Origin: CAZUZS01 sp964624795
GTDB lineage: Bacteria > Calditrichota > Calditrichia > RBG-13-44-9
Assembly: GCA_964624795.1 (NCBI GenBank)
Contig: CAZUZS010000090.1
Location: 1-15,070, forward strand
DNA length: 15,070 nt
Reading direction: 5' to 3'
The first letter of the stretch is position 1. Every line of letters begins with the position of its first letter. Below are positions 6,694-13,982 of the stretch, piece by piece. The notes under the pieces were generated by a model that was not told the origin of the DNA, ran no database searches, and was given only the letters and a program-made list of their open reading frames with translations. Both the position numbers and the translations under genes were made by a program.

Positions 6694-7839
6694 ATGGATT
6701 TCGCGTTTGATCAAACGCAATTGGCTTTTAAGGAGGCGATAATCAAATTCGCCCAAAAAGAATTGAATGACAATATTGAGACTCGCGATAAAAAGGCGGA
6801 GTTCAATTGGGATGGCTGGAAAAAATTGGCTCAGCAAAATATATTCAGCCTGCCCGTTCCAGAAGAATATGGTGGTATCAACGCAGACATTCTTACAACC
6901 ATCCTTACAATGGAGGGTTTAGGATATGGTTGTGAAGACAATGGGCTCATATTTGCGGTTAATTCACATATGTGGAGCTGCATTATACCAATACTGGAAT
7001 TTGCCACCGAGGAGCAAAAAAGGAAATATCTCCCGAAGCTCTGCAGAGGCGAATTGATCGGTGGTCACGCCATGACCGAGCCTGAGGCCGGCTCAGATGC
7101 ATTTAGCATACGGACAACAGCGGTGAAGCAAAACGGCAAATACATTCTAAATGGTGAAAAAACATTTATTACAAATGCACCTATCGCGGATTTACTAATT
7201 GTATTTGCAGTCACCGACAAAAGCAGGGGATTTGCGGGAATTTCCGCCTTCATCGTTGAGAAGGGAATACCCGGGCTTACAGTGAGCCAGGATATGGATA
7301 AAATGGGTTTGCGCACCTGTCCATTGGGATACCTGGTTTTTGAAAACTGCGAAGTTCCTGAAGAGAATATACTGGGAAGAGAAGGTGCCGGTGCGGCCAT
7401 TTTCAATTCAGAAATGGAATGGGAGCGGAGCTGCTTATTCGCCTGCCATCTTGGGGTTATGGAAAGATTAATGGAGAAATCCATCGATTATGCAAAACAG
7501 CGCCGCCAGTTTGGAAAGCCAATCGGTAAGTTCCAGTCGGTTTCTCACAAAATAGCCGATATGAAAGTCAAAATAGAACTATCGAAATTGATGCTTTACA
7601 AAATCGGCTGGCTAAAAATGCAGGGTAAGAAAGGAACAATGGAAGCTGCAATTGCGAAGCTATTTGTCGGCGAGGCATTTGTAAAAACAGCAATGGATAC
7701 TATCCAAATCTACGGGGCCAACGGTTATATGACTGAATATAACATTGAGCGAAACCTGAGAGACGCTATGGCATCCACGATTTATTCCGGCTCCTCTGAA
7801 ATTCAAAAAAATATTATTGCCAGTTGGCTTGGACTATAA
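6694..7839 (+). CDS. Acyl-CoA dehydrogenase-fold flavoenzyme, probably acting on the carrier-bound substrate
   Basis: The 381-residue length is full for the family (PltE and PigA are also about 380). Visible signatures are 'GGHAMTEPEAGSDAFSI' at 123-139 (acyl/FAD contact, first family signature), 'GEKTFITNAP' at 154-163, 'YAKQRRQFGKPIGKFQSV' at 266-283, 'QIYGANGYMTEYNIERNLRDA' at 338-358, and 'IYSGSSEIQKN' at 363-373. At the MCAD-type catalytic position, where 'Y-E-G-T' is usual, this protein has Y-S-G-S and so lacks that Glu. Instead Glu244-Arg245 in 'MEWERSC' sits at the helix-G position used as base by isovaleryl-CoA dehydrogenase, and as I recall by carrier-protein-dependent prolyl dehydrogenases. 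It is therefore likely active. The reaction would be FAD-dependent alpha,beta-oxidation of an acyl or aminoacyl thioester. A GAGGAGAG ribosome site at 6679-6686 precedes the ATG. An ordinary acyl-CoA substrate is possible but fits the neighbours less well. Confidence 0.9.
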   Translation: MDFAFDQTQLAFKEAIIKFAQKELNDNIETRDKKAEFNWDGWKKLAQQNIFSLPVPEEYGGINADILTTILTMEGLGYGCEDNGLIFAVNSHMWSCIIPILEFATEEQKRKYLPKLCRGELIGGHAMTEPEAGSDAFSIRTTAVKQNGKYILNGEKTFITNAPIADLLIVFAVTDKSRGFAGISAFIVEKGIPGLTVSQDMDKMGLRTCPLGYLVFENCEVPEENILGREGAGAAIFNSEMEWERSCLFACHLGVMERLMEKSIDYAKQRRQFGKPIGKFQSVSHKIADMKVKIELSKLMLYKIGWLKMQGKKGTMEAAIAKLFVGEAFVKTAMDTIQIYGANGYMTEYNIERNLRDAMASTIYSGSSEIQKNIIASWLGL

Positions 7840-7856
7840 TACAAGGATTCGTATAA

Positions 7857-9467
7857 ATGTCTTATCTGTTGCATCAATTATCATCCGAAAGTGCAGCTAA
7901 ATATCCCAACAAAGTTGCAGTGGTTTTTAAGGATGAGGTTTTAACATATGCACAATTGGAGATGGAATCAAATCAATTGGCAAACCAATTCCTTGAACTG
8001 GGCATGAAAAGAGGCGATCGGGTTGCAATCTATTTAAACAAAAGTCTGGCGTCCATTGTTAGCGTTTTTGGTATCTTGAAAGCAGGTGCGGTATACGTTC
8101 CCATCGATCCAATGGCACCGATGAAATATATAAATTACATTATAGACAGATGTGCAGTGAAATCACTGGTCACTTTTAATAAAAAGTTCGGAAACATCGA
8201 AAAGGCGTTACCAGAAGGCTTCCCATTTGAAAGCATAATCGTGATGGACGGAGATTCTGACCGGAAGTCTGGCAACACTCATTTGATTGGTTGGAATGAA
8301 GCAAAGAGAAGGATTTCATCTGAACTTCCCAATGTAAATAGTATCGACAGAGACTTGGCTTATATCCTGTTTACATCCGGTTCAACCGGAAATCCCAAAG
8401 GAGTCATGATTTCGCATCGTAACTCCTTGACCTATGTAAATTCGACACATGATTTCTTCGAGATCAGAGAAAGTGACAGGCTCTCGAATCACCCACCCTT
8501 ACATTTTGATATGTCCATATTCGATATCTTCTGCGCCGTTAAGGCAGGTGCAACGCTTGTTGTCGTCCCGGAAACAACTTCTCTGTTTCCAACCAGGATA
8601 GCTGAATTCATCAGTCTTAACAAAATAACGGTTTGGAACTCGGTTCCTTCAGTTCTTACACTTTTATCAACCCATGATCAGTTGGAAAGCTACGATTTTT
8701 CAAGCTTGCGATTGATTCAATTTGCAGGCGAGGTTTTCCCGCTCAAATATTTAAGACGGTTGAGGGAAGTCATACCACACGCTAAATATTATAATGTTTA
8801 TGGCCAGACTGAGGCTAACTCATCCACATATTATTTCATCGATAATTTGCCCGAAAAAGACACGGATCCAATCCCGATAGGTAAAGCATTTCCGAATTTT
8901 GATGTTTTTGCTATCGATGAAAATGGCAAACAAATCACCAAGCCCGGTGAGAAGGGCGATTTCTATGTGAATTCCGGTTCGGTTGCGTACGGCTATTGGG
9001 ACGATCCGGAAAGAACCACGGAAAACTTCGTTAATAATCCGCTCAAACCATATTTACGGGAAACAGTTTATCGAACAGGCGATTTAGTTACTCTTGATTC
9101 AAATGGGAATTATATATTTGTGGGCCGAAAAGACTATATGATCAAAAGCAGAGGCTACCGGGTAGAAATTGCACAAGTTGAAGCGGCAATATTGAGCCAT
9201 CCAGGGGTCGAAAATGCTGTTGTGGTTCCGGTTCCCGATGAGCTAATTGGAAATCTCATAACCGCGATTATCGTCCCACTCGATAAGGACAGCATGAACA
9301 AAAAGGATATTATCGCACATTGTTCAAAACAAATCCCGCGATATATGATTCCGGAAGTTATCGAATTTCGTGAATCGCTACCAAAAACATCTTCCGGAAA
9401 AATAGACCGACGAAATCTAACCGAAAAAATGATTGAGATTGTAAAATCTTTAAACAATAAGGGCTAA
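7857..9467 (+). CDS. Amino-acid-adenylation-type AMP ligase loading the carrier protein
   Basis: This 536-residue stand-alone enzyme is of the ANL superfamily. It would activate a carboxylate with ATP and transfer it to the carrier encoded at 6409. Core motifs are complete: A2-like 'LKAGAVYVPIDP' at 74-85, P-loop 'LFTSGSTGNPKGVM' at 171-184, 'HFDMS' with Asp218 at 216-220 (the residue that binds the amino group in amino-acid-specific domains), 'NVYGQTE' at 313-319, 'YRTGDL' at 405-410, 'GRKDYMIKSRGYRVE' at 423-437, and Lys515 in 'LPKTSSGKIDRR'. Asp218 favours an amino acid over a fatty or aryl acid. A hand alignment to GrsA gives a specificity code of about D-M-F-N-Q-A-V-S-S-K, which I cannot match to a known substrate and which is unlike the proline code I recall. 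It is 17 bases downstream of the dehydrogenase and 2 bases upstream of the formyltransferase, so the genes are probably translated together. Confidence 0.9.
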   Translation: MSYLLHQLSSESAAKYPNKVAVVFKDEVLTYAQLEMESNQLANQFLELGMKRGDRVAIYLNKSLASIVSVFGILKAGAVYVPIDPMAPMKYINYIIDRCAVKSLVTFNKKFGNIEKALPEGFPFESIIVMDGDSDRKSGNTHLIGWNEAKRRISSELPNVNSIDRDLAYILFTSGSTGNPKGVMISHRNSLTYVNSTHDFFEIRESDRLSNHPPLHFDMSIFDIFCAVKAGATLVVVPETTSLFPTRIAEFISLNKITVWNSVPSVLTLLSTHDQLESYDFSSLRLIQFAGEVFPLKYLRRLREVIPHAKYYNVYGQTEANSSTYYFIDNLPEKDTDPIPIGKAFPNFDVFAIDENGKQITKPGEKGDFYVNSGSVAYGYWDDPERTTENFVNNPLKPYLRETVYRTGDLVTLDSNGNYIFVGRKDYMIKSRGYRVEIAQVEAAILSHPGVENAVVVPVPDELIGNLITAIIVPLDKDSMNKKDIIAHCSKQIPRYMIPEVIEFRESLPKTSSGKIDRRNLTEKMIEIVKSLNNKG

Positions 9468-9469
9468 TA

Positions 9470-10414
9470 ATGCGATTGATCTTAGCTGCTAATGAAAGTA
9501 TCGGATTTGAATGCCTCAAAATAATTATTGAGAAAAAGCAGGATATCTTAGGAATTATCCTGGATGGAAGATATGAAAAGTCGCTGTGGAGAAATTTGCG
9601 AATTAAACGGTTGGCCGAAGAAAACAACATTCAGATTTATCAACCCAAAAGTATAAACGATCCGGATTTCCTTGAGGTGTTAAAAGAAGTAAAACCAGAT
9701 CTTATATTTAACATCGCGTTTGTGCAAATCTACAAACCTCCCATCTTAAATCTGCCCCGGCTTGGGTGTATCAATTTTCATCCGGGACCATTGCCCAGAT
9801 ATGGCGGCCTGAATCCATGGGTATGGGCAATAATTAACAACGAAAAAGAATATGGCGTCAGCCTGCATTATATGAAAGAAAAAGTTGATGCCGGGGAAAT
9901 ATTGGGCCTCAAGAAATTTCCTATCGCAAAAGATGAAACCGGACTTTCTCTTTTATCAAAATGTTATAAGCACGGCGCTGCTTTGTTTGGGGAAGTGTTG
10001 CAGGATATTATCGACGGAAGAACTTCGCCGGTTCCCCAGGATTTAACGCAACGAACATATTATCTCAACAAGATTCCCTTTGAGGGGTACATAGACGTTA
10101 GCTGGGGCGCAGACAAGATCGAGCACTTTGTGAGAGCCCTTACCTTTTCCCCGTTCCCCAATCCTTTCTCTAAGCCGAAGCTGCGATTCAATGCCGGTCA
10201 TGTAACTGTTACAAAAGCTGAGATTTTGGAAGGCACTGGAAATGAACGCAGCGTTCCTGGGAGGGTGATTGAAGCCGACAGCTCGAGTGTAATTATGGAA
10301 ACGCATGATGGAAAAATCAGACTGGAATTAGAAGACGATTCTGAGAATAAAACAAATTCAAAAAGAATATGCAGTCGCTTATCCATTTCGGCAGGAACGG
10401 TTCTGGGGGGATAG
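9470..10414 (+). CDS. Formyltransferase of the Fmt/ArnA type, stand-alone
   Basis: This 314-residue protein is about the length of methionyl-tRNA formyltransferase. The folate-dependent catalytic triad is visible: Asn102 and His104 in 'INFHPGPLPRYGG', and Asp140 in 'KVDAGEIL'. The 'GVSLHYM' strand at 129-135 lies between them. A C-terminal domain begins at about 205 with 'IDVSWGADKIEHFVRALTFSPFPNPF' and continues as a beta-barrel-like stretch ('GRVIEADSSSVIMETHDGKI'), the layout of Fmt and of the ArnA formyltransferase part. It would move a formyl group from 10-formyltetrahydrofolate to an amine. Its place as last gene of a carrier/ligase operon, starting 2 bases after the ligase stop, makes housekeeping Met-tRNA formylation unlikely. 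Candidate substrates are a nucleotide-linked 4-amino sugar or the amino group of the carrier-bound amino acid. An AAGGGC site precedes the ATG. Confidence 0.88.
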   Translation: MRLILAANESIGFECLKIIIEKKQDILGIILDGRYEKSLWRNLRIKRLAEENNIQIYQPKSINDPDFLEVLKEVKPDLIFNIAFVQIYKPPILNLPRLGCINFHPGPLPRYGGLNPWVWAIINNEKEYGVSLHYMKEKVDAGEILGLKKFPIAKDETGLSLLSKCYKHGAALFGEVLQDIIDGRTSPVPQDLTQRTYYLNKIPFEGYIDVSWGADKIEHFVRALTFSPFPNPFSKPKLRFNAGHVTVTKAEILEGTGNERSVPGRVIEADSSSVIMETHDGKIRLELEDDSENKTNSKRICSRLSISAGTVLGG

Positions 10415-10603
10415 AAATTTTATAGATCTATCAAAGGCATGAAAGCCAGTCAGAAAAGATTAATGAAAGGATTCAAACAATCTCCAAATATGCGTTACAA
10501 TGAACAAGGGTGTGATTTCGGCGCCAAATAGAATGTTTGTCTGCTTTATGGTGCGTGTAAATTATGCCGCCAAACGTTGCTGTTTTAACTTAGGGAGTTA
10601 ACT
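10415..10603. other. Spacer between the formyltransferase and GNAT genes
   Basis: This 189-base gap may hold a promoter for the GNAT gene, or simply be a long operon gap. A 30-codon Lys-rich frame (10439-10531) is present but has no properly spaced ribosome site. No terminator-like stem with a T-run was seen. Confidence 0.35.
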
Positions 10604-11392
10604 ATGTCAAACTTTAGTGATACTTTGACGACTTCACAGTTACAGAAAATTAAAGCGCATTATTCGCAGCATGGGTTATTCAAGCTCTGTACATCAATAG
10701 CAATGACCTTTGTTTCAAAGATCTTTTACACAAATGTAGATTTGGTTATGTCCTTATCGCTGTTGGAAGCCAAAAACTCTAACTGCAAAGGAAAACTCGT
10801 TATAATACCCGTGGATGAGAACAATACACCAGTTCTCAGGGAATTTTGCGGAAACAATAAGTGTAGCCTTAGAAATACAAGAATGTTGAATAGTTACCTG
10901 AGAAATAAATTTAACGGATACGTAGCTACCATCGATAGCAAAATCATCGGTTATTTCTGGTGGGTGGATAATCACCTGCCCCGCCGCCAGAATCATCCTC
11001 ATATTGTCAGATGTGGGTTGAATTTGAAGGATAATGAAGCCTATACATTTGATTTCTTCATTGCTCCTGAACATCGGGGCGGCGGGAACGCTGTGGCATT
11101 CCTTTCAAAGGTGCATCGCAAATTGAAAGCAATGGGATTTCAAAGAATCTACGGTCAGGTTTCTGCCGACAACAAACCGGCAAGATGGTTATATAAGCTT
11201 AACGGTTATAAGGAACTCAGACAGGTGAAGAGTTGCAGAATCTTTAAACTCATATTGATAACAAATAAGACGGTCTTTATCAGGAATAATCGATTAATAT
11301 CTTCCTACTCGTTTGATTATAAACCATTGTTTGATCACGCTCTTAAAAAGTATTCAACTGGTATATCGAAGGTACGGTATGAAGCGGAATAA
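10604..11392 (+). CDS. GNAT-family N-acetyltransferase
   Basis: This 262-residue protein has a recognisable GNAT core in its middle: a central strand 'EAYTFDFFIAPEHRGGGNA' ending in the acyl-CoA pyrophosphate loop (Arg158-Gly-Gly-Gly-Asn-Ala163), a following helix 'AFLSKVHRKLKAMGF' at 165-179, and the late motif 'IYGQVSADNKPARWLYKLNGYKEL' at 182-205. Before it, 'GYVATIDSKIIGYFWWVDN' at 105-123 is the usual hairpin. The N-terminal 60 residues and the basic C-terminal 50 residues are extra to the fold and unassigned. An AGGGAG site at 10592-10597 lies 6 bases before the ATG. It follows the formyltransferase on the same strand after 189 bases, so it could share the transcript or have its own promoter. 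It differs in sequence from the three CelD-like proteins. Substrate unknown; acylation of an amino sugar or of the carrier-bound product is plausible from context. Confidence 0.82.
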   Translation: MSNFSDTLTTSQLQKIKAHYSQHGLFKLCTSIAMTFVSKIFYTNVDLVMSLSLLEAKNSNCKGKLVIIPVDENNTPVLREFCGNNKCSLRNTRMLNSYLRNKFNGYVATIDSKIIGYFWWVDNHLPRRQNHPHIVRCGLNLKDNEAYTFDFFIAPEHRGGGNAVAFLSKVHRKLKAMGFQRIYGQVSADNKPARWLYKLNGYKELRQVKSCRIFKLILITNKTVFIRNNRLISSYSFDYKPLFDHALKKYSTGISKVRYEAE

Positions 11393-11528
11393 ACCTCCAG
11401 ACCCACAGATTCAATCCCAGAGCTGATCGCCAGGTCAGGATACAAAATTTGGTTTCACTTTGCAGTTTTCGGCAAGTACTTTCTTTGGCAGGCAATTCAG
11501 ACCAACCTCAAAATTAAAACAGTCCAAT

Positions 11529-13982
11529 TTATTTGCTTAATACCATTTTATGAATCAATTGTTTTTTTCCGGCGATTAATTTGTAAAAATAAACACCGGA
11601 AGGCAGCTTCACCCCGTTATCGTCACGACCCTGCCAGCGGATCTCATGAAGACCCGCGTCAAGAACACCGGTGGCCAATGTAGCGACCTTTTGTCCCAGG
11701 AGATTGAATACAGAAAGCTGGATTCGCTCACGAGATGACAGGCTGAAACGAACATTTGTCACCGGATTGAATGGGTTTGGATAATTCTGACCGAGGCTAA
11801 ATTCTCTTGGCTGCAAGCCGGTTGGCGCTATTCCCATCGCTGCAGGCGGTGGTGGCGGGGTGCTACCAAATTGCCGGATGTAATCTTCGGTCAACTTCAT
11901 ATTCTGCGGACTCGATTTCGCAGCCGTCGGAGATAATTGTTTTAGAAGCAGGTTGCAGTTGTCTACCGCTGCAATCCAGTATCCCTCCTGCGCATCGAGG
12001 GATTGCACCAATTCATAACTTCCGGTTGTGGTATTATAACGGTATGCTGCAACAATAGAACCGTCCGGAGTATCCAGCGGATTAGCAAAGTCGGTGGGTG
12101 TGAACAGCGCTCCCACCTGGTGCCAGCCCATCGTAAGATTTTTTTGATGCCGGGACACCGGCATTCCGCTGATTGCAACGCTGTGCGGGTCAAGCACTGC
12201 TAACCAGTAGCCAATCCCGGCCTCCAGTTGACTTGCTGTAACATACTGCTGAAGCGCGGGGTCCCAGGTGTAAGCGATCAGCACATCGGGAAAGAGTGTG
12301 GACAAACTGTTATTCGCAGGCTCAACTGGCAGGGACACCAGATACCAGCCACTCTGCGTAAAATTGAATGTAAAATCGACTGACTGGGTGTAGTTCACAG
12401 ACAGATCGATATCTCCGGAAAAAGAAATCATGTTCATCTTGCGCATGTCAACCGGATAACCCAGCCCATCCAGCAGAAAACATCCTTCGGCAGGCAGCGC
12501 GGTTGAATCCCACTGTACGGTCACCGGACTGCCACCTGAGTTAAGGATTCTCATAGTCCAGTCTATTGGTGTGTCAAACGGCACTCCCCAGAAGCGCGTA
12601 TCCTTAATCAAATAGTTTGGCGATGTGGGAATTCGGAAAGCTGCGTAGAAATCGCTTGCCGGTGCGGAAAGAGAAGAATCGATGCCGGTATCAAAATTAT
12701 CCGTCGCAAACGGATCGCCGGCAATCATACGATAAAATGTTGCCGTAGGCCCGGTTATGGTAAATTCGTCGAACCACGTTTCGCCCGGGCCGACTTCGAA
12801 TTCGTGCTGATATGTTATTCCTTCAAATACAGCTTCGACTCTCCAGGTGCCATCAGGCGCATCCGACGGTAAGACCCATCCCCAATACCAGTGCGAAGCA
12901 TTACTCCAGTCCGGTTCATTGACGGATACGGTTGGATGCGGAAAATTTTCAACTATATCGTGTGTCCATGTTTGGAAAACGGAATTATCAGGCCTGTATA
13001 TTGTATAAGTAGCGGTTTGTCCACTCAATTGATCCCTGTAATATGCGGCAACATATAATGAGTCTCCCGCATTGAAATTATTTTTTTCGTTGATATCGGC
13101 GGGATTTGGGCACGAATAGAAGCGGGGAGGTGTCGAATGGGTCATTAACTTGTTGATTGCTGAATCATAATAAGGCGGTTGTTCGCCATCTGCCCATCTG
13201 ATTGAGGGATTGGGATTTTCAGGCCCGACATTCGGATCTACCATGTGGCCGTTGACATCCTCAAGCTCAAAATGTAAGTGAGGCTCCCACGACATGCCAG
13301 AACTGCCGATAACACCCAGGTATTCACCCACGTCCACTGTCTGACCAATCGCCTTTGTCGTCAACGATCCGTTTTTGAAATGTGTATACCAGGCAATAGA
13401 GCCATCGCTATGCTGAATATAGACGGAATTGAAATCGTGTGTGCCGTTGGCTAAGGTCGCACATCGTTTGTCGAAATTCCCGTCATCTTTATCAATGATA
13501 GTACCCGCACAAGCGGCAATTACAATAACTTCCATATTATCCATCTTACACCAATCAAATGGCCATCCAAAAAAATCCGTTCCGGCATGATTGTAATCAT
13601 CGCGGTCGTATGTTCGGTTGCCCCCCATGTAATCCAACAGGTAACCAGGCTTCCGTGTATCATGATCAGGGAAATGGCCCATTCGCCAATACCCAGGATC
13701 TGACAATACGCAGCTTAGCGGCCAGTGTACTACAACTGATTGTTTGCTTGGTTTTTCGGGTAATATGCCGGCAGCTTTCAAAGAATCAACACTTTTCGCC
13801 AATCTTGCCTTTATGGCAGCATGCTGTTCCCCGGTCATTTCACTGAATTCAAGGTTCGCCTTTTCAAAGCCACCTCCAAAACCGGGCCTATTTTGTTTTG
13901 GTTTAGCCTGCGAAATATTCACGCAAAAAAATACAGCCAGGATAAATATCAGGATGAATTTTGTCATTTTGAATTGCCCCAT
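11529..13982 (-). CDS. Secreted M23 (LytM-type) metallopeptidase with type IX sorting tail
   Basis: This 817-residue protein has a signal peptide at about 7-26 ('KFILIFILAVFFCVNISQA'). The second Met (residue 6) is an equally good start, since neither has a strong ribosome site. The peptidase domain spans about 125-255 and carries all expected zinc/catalytic residues: His132 and Asp136 in 'NHAGTDFF', His201 in 'WYTHF', and His235/His237 in 'EPHLHFEL'. Residues 280-540 look like beta-sandwich domains. Two copies of a 'GW...Y.W/Y...L..GYW' module follow at about 545-600 and 619-675. A Pro-rich linker (709-714) leads to the C-terminal sorting domain at 728-817 ('GQNYPNPFNP...' to 'LPSGVYFYKLIAGKK...KMVLSK'). 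M23 enzymes cut peptidoglycan cross-links or Gly-rich peptides; this one should act outside the outer membrane. It is convergent with the biosynthetic cluster and probably unrelated to it. Confidence 0.9.
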   Translation of the reverse strand: MGQFKMTKFILIFILAVFFCVNISQAKPKQNRPGFGGGFEKANLEFSEMTGEQHAAIKARLAKSVDSLKAAGILPEKPSKQSVVVHWPLSCVLSDPGYWRMGHFPDHDTRKPGYLLDYMGGNRTYDRDDYNHAGTDFFGWPFDWCKMDNMEVIVIAACAGTIIDKDDGNFDKRCATLANGTHDFNSVYIQHSDGSIAWYTHFKNGSLTTKAIGQTVDVGEYLGVIGSSGMSWEPHLHFELEDVNGHMVDPNVGPENPNPSIRWADGEQPPYYDSAINKLMTHSTPPRFYSCPNPADINEKNNFNAGDSLYVAAYYRDQLSGQTATYTIYRPDNSVFQTWTHDIVENFPHPTVSVNEPDWSNASHWYWGWVLPSDAPDGTWRVEAVFEGITYQHEFEVGPGETWFDEFTITGPTATFYRMIAGDPFATDNFDTGIDSSLSAPASDFYAAFRIPTSPNYLIKDTRFWGVPFDTPIDWTMRILNSGGSPVTVQWDSTALPAEGCFLLDGLGYPVDMRKMNMISFSGDIDLSVNYTQSVDFTFNFTQSGWYLVSLPVEPANNSLSTLFPDVLIAYTWDPALQQYVTASQLEAGIGYWLAVLDPHSVAISGMPVSRHQKNLTMGWHQVGALFTPTDFANPLDTPDGSIVAAYRYNTTTGSYELVQSLDAQEGYWIAAVDNCNLLLKQLSPTAAKSSPQNMKLTEDYIRQFGSTPPPPPAAMGIAPTGLQPREFSLGQNYPNPFNPVTNVRFSLSSRERIQLSVFNLLGQKVATLATGVLDAGLHEIRWQGRDDNGVKLPSGVYFYKLIAGKKQLIHKMVLSK

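Noticed and set aside
7065..7484. A 139-codon minus-strand frame opposite the dehydrogenase
   Set aside because: It is the antisense shadow of conserved dehydrogenase motifs; composition explains its length.
6409..9467. A D-alanylation (Dlt) system: ligase plus small carrier
   Set aside because: No DltB membrane acyltransferase or DltD follows. The dehydrogenase between carrier and ligase and the formyltransferase after it fit Plt/Pig-like chemistry better, and the organism appears Gram-negative without teichoic acids.
9470..10414. The housekeeping methionyl-tRNA formyltransferase
   Set aside because: It is not beside def or other translation genes but is coupled to an adenylation ligase, and the 'HPGPLP' loop differs from the usual His-x-Ser-Leu-Leu-Pro of Fmt.
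10439..10531. A 30-codon frame after the formyltransferase
   Set aside because: The only purine-rich stretch touches the ATG, so spacing is wrong; it is Lys-rich with no recognisable motif.
99..11392. An exosortase/PEP-CTERM-type exopolysaccharide locus (FemAB-like protein plus AMP ligase plus carrier)
   Set aside because: The gene families overlap with such loci, but no exosortase, PEP-CTERM tail or Prs-type protein is visible in the window; the sorting tails seen are of the type IX kind.
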